Below, piece by piece: positions 16,450 through 24,311 of a stretch of 64,000 bases of DNA (position 1 is the first letter of the stretch; each line of letters opens with the position of its first letter). The position numbers were made by a program, and so were the translations under genes. Source of the DNA: Pseudomonas chlororaphis subsp. piscium (GTDB lineage: Bacteria > Pseudomonadota > Gammaproteobacteria > Pseudomonadales > Pseudomonadaceae); NCBI RefSeq assembly GCF_003850345.1, contig NZ_CP027707.1, forward strand, positions 3,658,001 to 3,722,000, written 5' to 3'. Under the pieces are notes generated by a model that was not told where the DNA came from, searched no databases, and was given only the letters and a program-made list of their open reading frames with translations.

Positions 16450-17991
16450 TCAGAGGTTGCTCAAGGACCCGGAGGGGTCCTGCAACCACTGGCGCAACCG
16501 GGTCTTGAGAATCTTGCCATAGCTGTTCTTCGGCAGCTCGGCGCAAAACAGGTACTTCTTCGGTTTCTTGAACGAGGCCATGCGCGCCAGGAACCAGTGC
16601 TCGAGCGCCTGCGCATCGAGGCTGCCGGGCGAGCGCAGGACCACGAAGGCCACCACCGATTCGCCCCAATGCGGGTCGGCCTCCCCCACCACGCACACTT
16701 CGAACACCTCGGGGTGCCGGATCAGCACTTCCTCGACTTCCCGCGGGTAGATATTGCTGCCGCCGGAGATGATCACGTCCTTGCTGCGATCGGTCAGGGT
16801 CAGGTAGCCCCGCTCATTCAGGAAACCGATGTCGCCGGTAAGCAGCCAGCCGTCCACCAGGGCCTCCTGGGTGGCTTGCGGATTGTCCCAGTAACCCTGC
16901 ATCACCGCGGCCCCGCGCACGGCGATCACCCCAGGTTCGCCGGGGGCCAGGGGTTGGCCCGCGGCATTCACCACGCGCACCTCGACGCAGGCGTGGGCAC
17001 GCCCGACCGAGGCGGCAATGGCCGGCCAGTCAGCATGCCCGCGGTTGGCGATGGCCTCCCGGGACAGGGCACTGATGGTCATCGGGCATTCGCCCTGGCC
17101 GTAGATCTGCACCAGACGCGGGCCGAAGGTGTCCAGGGCCTGGGCAAGGTCCGCCAGGTACATCGGGCCGCCGCCGTAGACGATGGTCTTGATCCCTTCG
17201 CCGCAATAGCCCTGCTGCCGGGCCTGCTCCACCATGCGCTTGACCATGGTCGGCGCGGCAAACAGGCTGACCTGGCCCAGCGCCTGCGCCAGCTCGAACA
17301 ACTCCGCCGCCTGGAACCCCTGGGACGCCGGCACCACGTGCCGGGCGCCACATCGCACATGGATGAAATTGTAGAGGCCGGCGCCGTGAGACATCGGCGC
17401 GGCATAGACCACTGCGTCATCAGCGGCCACCGGATCCACATCCAGCGGATAGCACAAGGACATGGCGATCAGGTTGCCATGGGACAGCATCACGCCCTTG
17501 GGGCGCCCGGTGGTGCCGGAGGTGTAGAACAGCCAGGCCAGGTCGGCGTCCTCCCTCAGGTGCGGCTCCACCAGTTCATCGCCCGGCACCCGGTCTTGCA
17601 CGGCCAGCCCGGGCGCGGCCAGTTCGCGGCAGCCGGCCGGCAGGTCCGCGGCGTCGAAGCTCTGGCCCTCATCGGTGTAGATCAGCCGGGCCCCGGCATT
17701 GCCGGCGATCCAGGCGGCTTCCAGGGCGTGCAGCTTGCTGTTGATCGGAACCGCCACCGCCCCGCTCCACCAGATGGCATACAAGAGTTCGAGATAACCG
17801 CAGCTGTTCTTCAGCAGCAGCGCCACCCGGTCGCCAGGCACAATGCCGTACGCGTGGCGCAGTTGCAGGGCGCGGGCCCGGGCCTGCGCGGCAAACACCT
17901 GGTAGTCGGCGACCTGGCGGCGTCCCTCGAACAAAGCCGCCCGCCGAGGCCAGCGCTGGGCCGCATCGCGCAGCCAGTGGGCGATGTTCAT
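16450..17991 (-). CDS. AMP-forming acyl-CoA synthetase
   Basis: A 513-residue ANL-superfamily enzyme that activates a carboxylic acid to its CoA thioester via an acyl-adenylate. Motifs are the P-loop FYTSGTTGRPKGVMLSHG, IYGQGECPMTIS (A5), GWLLTGDIGFLNERGYLTL (A7), DRSKDVIISGGSNIYPREVE (A8) and the C-terminal catalytic lysine in PKNSYGKILK (A10). AAGG lies 7 bases upstream of the ATG. It starts two bases after the thiolase stop, which indicates co-transcription and probably coupled translation. The acid is not identifiable from sequence; medium-chain or aromatic acids are possible. Confidence 0.9.
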   Translation of the reverse strand: MNIAHWLRDAAQRWPRRAALFEGRRQVADYQVFAAQARARALQLRHAYGIVPGDRVALLLKNSCGYLELLYAIWWSGAVAVPINSKLHALEAAWIAGNAGARLIYTDEGQSFDAADLPAGCRELAAPGLAVQDRVPGDELVEPHLREDADLAWLFYTSGTTGRPKGVMLSHGNLIAMSLCYPLDVDPVAADDAVVYAAPMSHGAGLYNFIHVRCGARHVVPASQGFQAAELFELAQALGQVSLFAAPTMVKRMVEQARQQGYCGEGIKTIVYGGGPMYLADLAQALDTFGPRLVQIYGQGECPMTISALSREAIANRGHADWPAIAASVGRAHACVEVRVVNAAGQPLAPGEPGVIAVRGAAVMQGYWDNPQATQEALVDGWLLTGDIGFLNERGYLTLTDRSKDVIISGGSNIYPREVEEVLIRHPEVFEVCVVGEADPHWGESVVAFVVLRSPGSLDAQALEHWFLARMASFKKPKKYLFCAELPKNSYGKILKTRLRQWLQDPSGSLSNL

Positions 17992-17993
17992 CC

Positions 17994-19172
17994 TCAGACC
18001 TTGACCGCTTGCAGGACACTGGCGTAGTTGGCCACCGCCATGCCGCCCATGTTGAACAGCAAGCCGAACTCGGCACCGGGCACACCCAGGCCAATGGGTT
18101 TGCCGATCAGTTGGGCAAAGCCCAGGGCATGCATCGAGACCCCGGTAGCCCCCACCGGATGCCCCTTGGCCTTGAGCCCGCCGGACAGGTTCACCGGCAG
18201 GCGTCCGCCCTGGCGCACGGTGCCGTCGTCGAGGGCCCGGTGCCCCTCGCCCCTGGGCGCCAGGCCCATGGCTTCGTAGATCAGCAGTTCAGCGATGGTG
18301 AAGCAGTCGTGTACCTCAGCGAAACTCAGGTCGCCAAGGGTCACGCCGGCCTGGCGCAGGGCCCCGTGGATCGCCCGTTTCGGCCCCTCGAAGGCCAGCA
18401 CGTCGCGGCGCGACAAGGGCAGGAAGTCGTTCACCTGGGTCATGGCGCGGATCGCCACCTGGCGTCGCATCGAACGGGCGCGCCGCGGCGAGGCCAGGAT
18501 GATCGCCGCCGCACCGTCACTGATCAGCGAACAGTCGGTCAGGCGCAGTGGCGGTGCGATCAGCGGGTTGCCCTGGGAAACGTTGTTGCAGTGTTCGAAA
18601 TCCATCACTCGGTGCATCTGCGCCAGGGGGTTGGCCATGGCATTGGCGTGGTTCTTCACCGCGATCATGGCCATCGAGGACAATGGGCTGTGGTACCGGT
18701 CGGCGTACTGCTGCGCCACTTGGCCAAAAAGCTGGGCGAAGCTCAGGCCGGCCTCCTGGAGGGCGTTCTGGTAGCCGGCGCCGGCCAAGGCCCGGGTAAC
18801 TTCGACGGTGCTGTTGCCGGTCATTTTCTCCGCACCGACCACCAGTACCAGTTCGGCGGCGCCGCTGCGAATCGCGTTGATCCCGGCCTGGATCGCCGCC
18901 GAGCCGGAGGCGCAGGCATTCTCGCAGCGAGTGGCCGGCTTGAAGCGCAGTTGCGGGTCGGCCTGGAGCATCAGCGAGGCGGGGAAACCATCCGCTACCA
19001 GGCCGGAGTTGAAGTGCCCGAGAAACAGCGCGTCGATTTCTGCGGCGTCGATCTCAGCGTCTGCCAGGGCCTCGCGGGTAACCTGGACGATCAGGTCCTC
19101 GAGGTTCAGGCCGTCCAGACGACCGAAAGGACTATGGGCGGCAGCGACGATGGATACGGAATCGTGAGTCAT
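17994..19172 (-). CDS. Thiolase family acyltransferase (SCP-x / non-classical type)
   Basis: A 392-residue thiolase-superfamily protein. The nucleophile is in CENACASGSAA, followed by HDCF and GHPVGATG, which carry the other active-site histidines. The C-terminal CxG motif of classical thiolases is replaced by FNMGGMA, as in SCP2-type thiolases, so biosynthetic acetyl-CoA acetyltransferase is unlikely. It would cleave a 3-oxoacyl-CoA or perform an acyl transfer. The ATG at 19172 (MTHDSVS) lies after a purine-rich site; a longer frame from 19223 is rejected. It is the first gene of the operon and is divergent from the PAS-LuxR gene. No hydratase or dehydrogenase is nearby. Confidence 0.88.
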   Translation of the reverse strand: MTHDSVSIVAAAHSPFGRLDGLNLEDLIVQVTREALADAEIDAAEIDALFLGHFNSGLVADGFPASLMLQADPQLRFKPATRCENACASGSAAIQAGINAIRSGAAELVLVVGAEKMTGNSTVEVTRALAGAGYQNALQEAGLSFAQLFGQVAQQYADRYHSPLSSMAMIAVKNHANAMANPLAQMHRVMDFEHCNNVSQGNPLIAPPLRLTDCSLISDGAAAIILASPRRARSMRRQVAIRAMTQVNDFLPLSRRDVLAFEGPKRAIHGALRQAGVTLGDLSFAEVHDCFTIAELLIYEAMGLAPRGEGHRALDDGTVRQGGRLPVNLSGGLKAKGHPVGATGVSMHALGFAQLIGKPIGLGVPGAEFGLLFNMGGMAVANYASVLQAVKV

Positions 19173-19236
19173 GGTGATTTTCTTCTGTCCTTGAAGCGGG
19201 TATTCCATACAATGATTCAGCACCCGAATCAGACGC

Positions 19237-19269
19237 TAGTTGGGGCAACTACGTACGGCAGTAAGTAGT
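19237..19269. promoter_or_regulatory. Overlapping inverted repeats in the thiolase / PAS-LuxR divergent region
   Basis: TAGTTG-GGG-CAACTA (19237-19251) is a perfect inverted repeat. It overlaps ACTACGTAC-GGCA-GTAAGTAGT (19248-19269), which matches in 8 of 9 pairs. They sit midway between the divergent starts at 19172 and 19321, which is where an operator of the LuxR-type regulator would lie. Confidence 0.5.
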
Positions 19270-19320
19270 ACCCGCCCCCAAAAAAAGGGACGCACCGATA
19301 AACCCGAGGCAGGATGCCTG

Positions 19321-19893
19321 ATGACCCTATACGCCCAGCAATTCCAGGACCTCGAGCGCCTGGCCTTCCAGGTTTCCCCCGCACCACAGATGATCACCGG
19401 GCATCGCCGGATGCTCGACTGCAACCAGGCCTTCGTTCGCCTGTTCGGCTACGAACGCGAACACTTGCAGGGCCACCTGACCCTGCTGTTGTACCCCTCC
19501 CAGGCCGACTACCAGAGCATCGGCGAACGCAGCGAGCACTGGCTGCGCAACGGGCCCGGCGCCTTCTACTCCGACGAGCGCTTCATGCAGCATCGCAACG
19601 GCGAGGTGTTCTGGGCCCGCGCCCACGGCTTTTCCCTGACGGCCGAGGATCCGTTCAAGCTGATGGTCTGGCATTTCGAGCGCCTGGACCGCCAGCCAGC
19701 GCCGATGATCCAGTTGACCCCGCGTGAACGGGAGATCTCGCTGCATATCGTCAATGGCCTGACCTGCAAGGAAGTGGCGCGCAAGCTGGGCATTTCCCAC
19801 CGCACCGTGGAAGTCCACCGCGCCCGGTTGATGAAGAAGCTTCAGGCCAAGAACAGCGCAGAGCTGGTGTCGAAGATCATCTTCATCAGTTGA
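19321..19893 (+). CDS. PAS-LuxR transcriptional regulator
   Basis: A 190-residue regulator with an N-terminal PAS-like domain (about residues 10-120; RRMLDCNQAFVRLFGYEREH is typical) and a C-terminal GerE/LuxR helix-turn-helix (LTPREREISLHIVNGLTCKE, then VARKLGISHRTVEVHRARLM). There is no receiver domain. The ATG at 19321 has AGGA 6 bases upstream; the frame start at 19240 is too early. It faces the thiolase-ligase-transporter operon and probably controls it in response to a small molecule bound by the PAS domain. Similar small PAS-LuxR proteins control alcohol and acid catabolism in pseudomonads. Confidence 0.85.
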   Translation: MTLYAQQFQDLERLAFQVSPAPQMITGHRRMLDCNQAFVRLFGYEREHLQGHLTLLLYPSQADYQSIGERSEHWLRNGPGAFYSDERFMQHRNGEVFWARAHGFSLTAEDPFKLMVWHFERLDRQPAPMIQLTPREREISLHIVNGLTCKEVARKLGISHRTVEVHRARLMKKLQAKNSAELVSKIIFIS

Positions 19894-20020
19894 GCGCCTG
19901 CGCAAGCCTGTCGCCGGCACTGCTGCGCAGCGGCTGCAATGACCCGATATTCGGCCCCTCCACGCTGCCGCCCGCGGCCAGGGTCAGGGGATCCGGATAG
20001 TCTCTGAAGGCCTCATCCGC

Positions 20021-20052
20021 AAAAAATCCGATGCCTTCCGACATCGGATTTT
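20021..20052 (-). terminator. Terminator of the LPMO-chitinase operon
   Basis: AAAATCCGATG (20023-20033) pairs with CATCGGATTTT (20042-20052) around an 8-base loop. Read on the minus strand the stem ends in a six-T run. It lies about 85 bases past the chitinase stop. The rest of 19894-20135 shows nothing else. Confidence 0.85.
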
Positions 20053-20135
20053 CATTGCTTACCCTCAGCGATCAAGTCAATCGACTTGACGGTCGAGCAT
20101 CAGGCACGTCTGCCGGATGTCTCCTTGATCCTGCG

Positions 20136-21194
20136 CTAGTGGGCGCTCTGCGGGTGGGACTCCTCCTGCGTCGAGGGGGACAGCTTGCCACCGTTGATCA
20201 ACGGCCCGTAGCGCCGGCTGAATTCCTGGTTGTAGGGCACGTGGTCCTTGTTGACCCCGCTGTCCCAGTTGACCGACCAGGTCATCAGGCCCTTGATCGA
20301 CAACCCTTTGGCATAGAGGCGTTTGAACGCATTGGAAACGGTCGTCGGGTTGACCACGTATCCGGTGGCAGCGGCATCGACGTTGGCGGGCAGGCCAATG
20401 ACGAATTTGTCAGCCGCAATCTTGGTGAAACCGCGGGTGCCACTCACCAGGCTTTCGGTCAGGTAATAGAGGAAGTCCTCTTTCATGGCATCGTTGTTCT
20501 GGGCAATCCAGGCCCCCTTGCCGTTGTTGGCCTCCTGAACCCAGAGGCCATCGCCGCCCTGATTGTAGAACTGCGGCGCGATGAAGTCGTAGTAGCCCTC
20601 CAGCGCCTTGAGGTAGTCGACGTATCGACCGGCAGTGGTCAGATAGGGGAACTCCGGTGCCATGCTGATGATGAAATGCTTGCCCTCGGCAGCATAGTGA
20701 GCCTTGACCAGCTTCAGCGCGGCAGGCAGGACGGTCTTGTTGCTGGCGAAATCAATCGCGCTCTGTTCAAGATCGATGTCCAGCCCGTCAAAGCCGTAGG
20801 TTTCCACCAGACGGATGATTTCATTGGCCAGGGGCTGTTCGTGGCCCGGGTTCAATGCGATATGAGCGTCAGCGCCCCCCAGGGACATCAGCACCGCCCT
20901 GCCCTGGCTGTTCAGCACGCCCACCTGGCGACGAAACTCGGCATCGGACAGGTTGTACGGCTTGAACGTCGGAATGCCGCTGCCTTTCATGAACGCCACG
21001 GCCACCACGTTGTAGTCCCGGGGCACATCTTCCAGGTTCATATTGGCAAACTGCCCGCGCTGGTAGCCGTCCGAGGGGCCGGCCGGCCAGTTGTGCCAGT
21101 AGCCCATGAGGATTTTCTTGCCATCCAGGCTCGGCATCCGCGACGCGGCATCATCCTGCGTCGTTTTCAGTTGGGTAAAGTCAATCTTTGACAT
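20136..21194 (-). CDS. GH18 chitinase without signal peptide
   Basis: A 352-residue family 18 glycoside hydrolase that cleaves beta-1,4-linked N-acetylglucosamine. The catalytic DxxDxDxE motif is DGLDIDLE at residues 136-143, with E143 the acid/base. Other GH18 landmarks are SLGGAD near 105, APQFYNQ, and MTWSVNWD near the C-terminus. The N-terminus MSKIDFTQLKTTQDD is hydrophilic, and the codon before AAC-ATG is an in-frame TAG, so no longer start could add a signal peptide. AGGA lies 7 bases upstream. No chitin-binding module is seen. It follows the LPMO gene by 37 bases, and the two likely act together on crystalline chitin. Confidence 0.93.
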   Translation of the reverse strand: MSKIDFTQLKTTQDDAASRMPSLDGKKILMGYWHNWPAGPSDGYQRGQFANMNLEDVPRDYNVVAVAFMKGSGIPTFKPYNLSDAEFRRQVGVLNSQGRAVLMSLGGADAHIALNPGHEQPLANEIIRLVETYGFDGLDIDLEQSAIDFASNKTVLPAALKLVKAHYAAEGKHFIISMAPEFPYLTTAGRYVDYLKALEGYYDFIAPQFYNQGGDGLWVQEANNGKGAWIAQNNDAMKEDFLYYLTESLVSGTRGFTKIAADKFVIGLPANVDAAATGYVVNPTTVSNAFKRLYAKGLSIKGLMTWSVNWDSGVNKDHVPYNQEFSRRYGPLINGGKLSPSTQEESHPQSAH

Positions 21195-21231
21195 GTTCTA
21201 ATCCTTCAGAACGTTTGGACGATCCGCAGAC

Positions 21232-21867
21232 TTATTTGAAGTCGACGTCGAAGGCCTGATAGAAGGCGTTGCCGGTATTGGCCACGATCCACATCAGGAC
21301 AATCACGTGACGACCCTTTTTATTGGCAGGCAGTTTCACTTCGTGATCGACCTTGGCCTTCAATTCGCCGGCATGGCTGTAGTAAGGCACCTGCGGATAG
21401 AAGTCCTCGGCGAAAGGTTGAGCCTCCAGTTGCGCGCGGGTGATGCGCTGTTTCGGATCCCAGCCGTCCTTGGTGATCAGCCAGCGATAGCCACGGGTGG
21501 TATGCGGTGCGGTGTACTGCCAGGTCACCTTGAAGATCTGGCCGGGGTCGACGTTGAGCATCGGCCAGGTGAAGGCGCGGCTGAGCTTCTTGCTCATCTC
21601 CTCATCGGTGAAGTTGACGCAGTCCCGGGCATCGGTCTTGCCACCGCTGAGGATGAAGCCATCGGCCGGCGGCACGTCGCTTGGGTTGTCCGTGTTGAAC
21701 GGTGCGGGGAACGGACCCGCAGCCAGGGCCGGGAAGTTCTTGCCGCCTTCCATTTCATTGACCTGCCAGCCGCCCAGCAGGCCCAGGTCGATGGCGACTG
21801 CGCCGCGGGAGGCTGGGGATGTGACGCGACCGTGGCGAAGCGGCGATTGGGTTTGTGGTTTGTTCAT
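21232..21867 (-). CDS. AA10 lytic polysaccharide monooxygenase (chitin-active type) without signal peptide
   Basis: A 211-residue copper enzyme of family AA10 (formerly CBM33) that oxidatively cleaves chitin. Candidate copper ligands are H12 (RHGRVTSPASRG) and H122 (TAPHTTRGYRWLITKDGWDP), and F202 in NAFYQAFDVDF matches the axial phenylalanine of Serratia CBP21. In normal LPMOs the first histidine is exposed by signal peptide cleavage. Here only 11 polar residues precede it, and an in-frame TAA lies seven codons upstream of the ATG, so no signal peptide exists. Cleavage after R11 would be required for the usual copper site. GGAG lies 8 bases upstream. It is first in an operon with the chitinase. 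Confidence 0.93.
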   Translation of the reverse strand: MNKPQTQSPLRHGRVTSPASRGAVAIDLGLLGGWQVNEMEGGKNFPALAAGPFPAPFNTDNPSDVPPADGFILSGGKTDARDCVNFTDEEMSKKLSRAFTWPMLNVDPGQIFKVTWQYTAPHTTRGYRWLITKDGWDPKQRITRAQLEAQPFAEDFYPQVPYYSHAGELKAKVDHEVKLPANKKGRHVIVLMWIVANTGNAFYQAFDVDFK

Positions 21868-21893
21868 GTTTATTGCTCCATTGATTTAAGAAA

Positions 21894-21914
21894 CTCTCCC
21901 TTTCCAAAGGAGAG
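21894..21914 (-). promoter_or_regulatory. 5'-UTR hairpin with GGA in the loop, upstream of the LPMO gene
   Basis: On the transcript strand CTCTCC pairs with GGAGAG around a loop containing TTTGGAAA, about 27 bases upstream of the LPMO ATG. GGA in a hairpin loop, plus a second GGA in the ribosome site, is the layout bound by RsmA/CsrA proteins. Binding itself is inferred. Confidence 0.4.
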
Positions 21915-22246
21915 GTCTTCAAATTAACCGAGCTGGATTTTCTGTCCACGCACCCATTTTTCGTTCGGCATCGCGCAGGTAGAGGAATCGCCAGAAAACA
22001 CTGGATATATAACCAGTATACCCGTAGTTCTCCTACCCACCTTGAAGTAAAAGTCCTACACGTTTAGGCGGCGCTTGTCAGTGTCATGGGTAAAGCAAGC
22101 CACCCCATGCCTGCCAACGGCACCGGCTCACTGAAAACCACTTGCTGGTACCCAGGGAAAATATGCCCACTACCCAGCAAAATCCGCTGCAGCGCCTGCC
22201 TGCCGAGCAGGTATCGTGGAGTCAAACAATCAGCCAGAGGTGCACT
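21915..22246. promoter_or_regulatory. Divergent upstream region between LPMO and a LysR gene
   Basis: This 332-base region lies between divergent genes. It holds ACTGG-ATATATAA-CCAGT (22000-22017), a short inverted repeat around an AT-rich core that may overlap the LPMO promoter. An ATG at 22163 in the LysR frame is an alternative start. I see no further gene. Confidence 0.4.
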
Positions 22247-23158
22247 GTGGCGTCCTATTCCTTGCGTCAATTGAAGTACTTCGTCACCACCGTCGAATGT
22301 GGCAGCGTCGCCGAGGCGTCGCGCAAGCTGTATATCGCCCAGCCGTCGATTTCCACGGCGGTCAAGGGCCTGGAAGACAGCTTCGGCGTGCAGTTATTGA
22401 TCCGTCATCACGCTCAGGGCGTGTCCCTAACCCCCGGTGGCGCGCGTTTCTACCGCAAGGCCCAGGAACTGCTGCGCATGGCCCATGAGTTCGAGCAGAA
22501 CGCCCTGGCCGACAACGACGTGGTGTGCGGGCAGATCGATATCGGTTGTTTCGAGACGGTCGCCCCGCTCTACCTGCCACGGCTGATCGCCGGTTTTCGC
22601 GAGCGCTTTCCCGGGGTAGAGATCCGCCTGCAGGACGGCGAGCAGCAAGAGCTGGTGCAGGGTTTGACCGGCGGGCGCTTCGACCTGGCGATCTTCTACG
22701 AACACGACCTGGACAGCACCATCGAGACTGAGGCGCTGATGGCGCCGCAACGACCTTATGCCCTGGTGCCGGCCGGGCACCGTTTTGCCGGGCAGGCCCA
22801 GGTGTCGCTGCGCGACCTGGTCCTGGAGCCGATGATCCTGCTGGATGTGCAGCCCAGCCGTACCTATTTCGTGAGCATCTTCGAAGAACTGCAACTGACG
22901 CCGAATATCGTCTTCGGCTCGCCGTCGATCGAGATGGTGCGCGGCATGGTCGGCCAGGGGTTCGGTTTTGCCTTGCTGGTGACCAGGCCCCATGGCAACA
23001 GCACCTATGACGGCCAGGAAGTGGTCTGTGTGCAGCTGGCCGAGGATGTCACCGGTTCCGCGCTGGTGGCCGGCTGGCTGAAACGGGCGCAGCTGACCAA
23101 GCCCGCGCAGTTGTTCGTCGATTACTGCAAGGAGCAGTTCAAGGCCTGGCTGGCCTGA
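22247..23158 (+). CDS. LysR-family transcriptional regulator
   Basis: A 303-residue LysR regulator. The helix-turn-helix lies in the first ~60 residues (LRQLKYFVTTVECGSVAEAS, then RKLYIAQPSISTAVKGLE), followed by a periplasmic-binding-like effector domain (GQIDIGCFETVAPLYLPRLI). The GTG at 22247 with AGAGG 6 bases upstream was chosen because LysR proteins start close to the helix-turn-helix. The ATG at 22163, preceded by AGGGA, would add 28 residues and cannot be excluded. It is convergent with the eight-gene amine operon and divergent from the LPMO-chitinase operon, so either could be its target. Confidence 0.85.
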   Translation: MASYSLRQLKYFVTTVECGSVAEASRKLYIAQPSISTAVKGLEDSFGVQLLIRHHAQGVSLTPGGARFYRKAQELLRMAHEFEQNALADNDVVCGQIDIGCFETVAPLYLPRLIAGFRERFPGVEIRLQDGEQQELVQGLTGGRFDLAIFYEHDLDSTIETEALMAPQRPYALVPAGHRFAGQAQVSLRDLVLEPMILLDVQPSRTYFVSIFEELQLTPNIVFGSPSIEMVRGMVGQGFGFALLVTRPHGNSTYDGQEVVCVQLAEDVTGSALVAGWLKRAQLTKPAQLFVDYCKEQFKAWLA

Positions 23159-23162
23159 AATA

Positions 23163-23204
23163 GCGAGCTTGCAGAAGCGGATTGACCCGCTCCTGCAAAC
23201 TCGC
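23163..23204. terminator. Long imperfect hairpin between convergent genes
   Basis: GCGAG and TTGCAG on the left pair with CTGCAA and CTCGC on the right around an inner stem of AGCGG with CCGCT. It fills the 58 bases between the LysR stop and the ABC binding protein stop and probably terminates both, although T-runs are absent. Confidence 0.6.
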
Positions 23205-23216
23205 GGTGCCGCAGTT

Positions 23217-24257
23217 TCAGCGCGCCGCCCAGGCGTTGAAGCGCTGCTCCAGTTCCTCGCCGTGGTCCACCCAGAACTCCGCGTCCACGGCCCGCGCCCC
23301 GGCCAGGTTGGCTGCAGCGGTGGGCAGTTGCTGCTGCACCGCCGCCGGCAGCAGCCCCAGCGCGTCACGGTGCACCGGCCCGTAGGGGATCTCCTCGGAG
23401 AACACCTTCTGGGTCTGCGGCTGGCTGGCGAAGGCGATGAAGTCTTCGGCCAATGCCTTGTTCGGCGTGCCCTTGACCACCGCCCAGTACTCCGGGTCGT
23501 ACAGGCTCTGCGGCCAGACGATGCTCAGTTTCATGCCTTCCTTCTGCGCCGAGGCGATCCGGCCGTTGTAGGCCGCGCTCATCACCACATCGCCGGCGAT
23601 CAGCCATTGCGGCGGCTGCGCGCCCGCCTCCCACCACTGGATATTGCCCTTGATCTGGTCGAGCTTGGCGAACGCCCGGGTCACGCCCTCGGGAGTGCCC
23701 AGCACCTGGTACAGCTGGTCCGGCTTGACCCCGTCGGCGAGCAAGGCGATTTCCAGGGTGTACTTGGCGCCCTTGCGCAAGCCGCGCTTGCCGGGGAAGT
23801 CGGCGACGTTCCAGAAATCCGCCCAGGAGGTCGGCGCCTTGGCCAGCTTGTCCTGGTCGTAGGCCATGACCATCGACCAGACATAGGTGGCCACTCCGCA
23901 TTCGCTCAGGGTCCCCGGCACGAATTGCGCCGGGTCGCCGAAGCGCGCCGGGTCGAGGCGTTCGAACAAGCCTTCGTCACAGCCGCGCAGCAGCTCCGGG
24001 CTTTCGACTTCGACCACGTCCCAACTGGTATGGCCGACATCGACCATGGCCTTGATTTTCGACAGCTCCCCGTTGTATTCGCCGGCGACCACGCGTCCTG
24101 CGCCGCTGGCGGTGAAAGGTTGGAAGTAGGCCTTGTCCTGGGCCTGCTTGGTGGCACCGCCAAAGGAGATGACGGTGAGGCTCTGGGGCGTAGCCGAAAC
24201 AGCGCTGCACAACAGGGCCAGGGCAAAGGGAACACAGCAACGCAAGGATCTGGACAT
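23217..24257 (-). CDS. ABC transporter periplasmic binding protein, PotD-like
   Basis: A 346-residue extracellular solute-binding protein (SBP_bac_8/PotD type) with a signal peptide (MSRSLRCCVPFALALLCSAVSA). Landmarks are VISFGGATKQAQDKAY, DVVEVESPELLRGC and the ligand region GNIQWWEAGAQPP. Family members bind polyamines or related amines. GAGG lies 9 bases upstream of the ATG. It is the last gene of the eight-gene leftward operon. No permease or ATPase is nearby, so it must work with a transporter encoded elsewhere or serve as a spare binding protein. The ligand is probably the operon's catabolic substrate. Confidence 0.88.
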   Translation of the reverse strand: MSRSLRCCVPFALALLCSAVSATPQSLTVISFGGATKQAQDKAYFQPFTASGAGRVVAGEYNGELSKIKAMVDVGHTSWDVVEVESPELLRGCDEGLFERLDPARFGDPAQFVPGTLSECGVATYVWSMVMAYDQDKLAKAPTSWADFWNVADFPGKRGLRKGAKYTLEIALLADGVKPDQLYQVLGTPEGVTRAFAKLDQIKGNIQWWEAGAQPPQWLIAGDVVMSAAYNGRIASAQKEGMKLSIVWPQSLYDPEYWAVVKGTPNKALAEDFIAFASQPQTQKVFSEEIPYGPVHRDALGLLPAAVQQQLPTAAANLAGARAVDAEFWVDHGEELEQRFNAWAAR

Positions 24258-24311
24258 GAAGCGGTTCCTCTAATAGGCCGACGCGCCCGCACGCACCGGC
24301 CGCTTCTGGGC

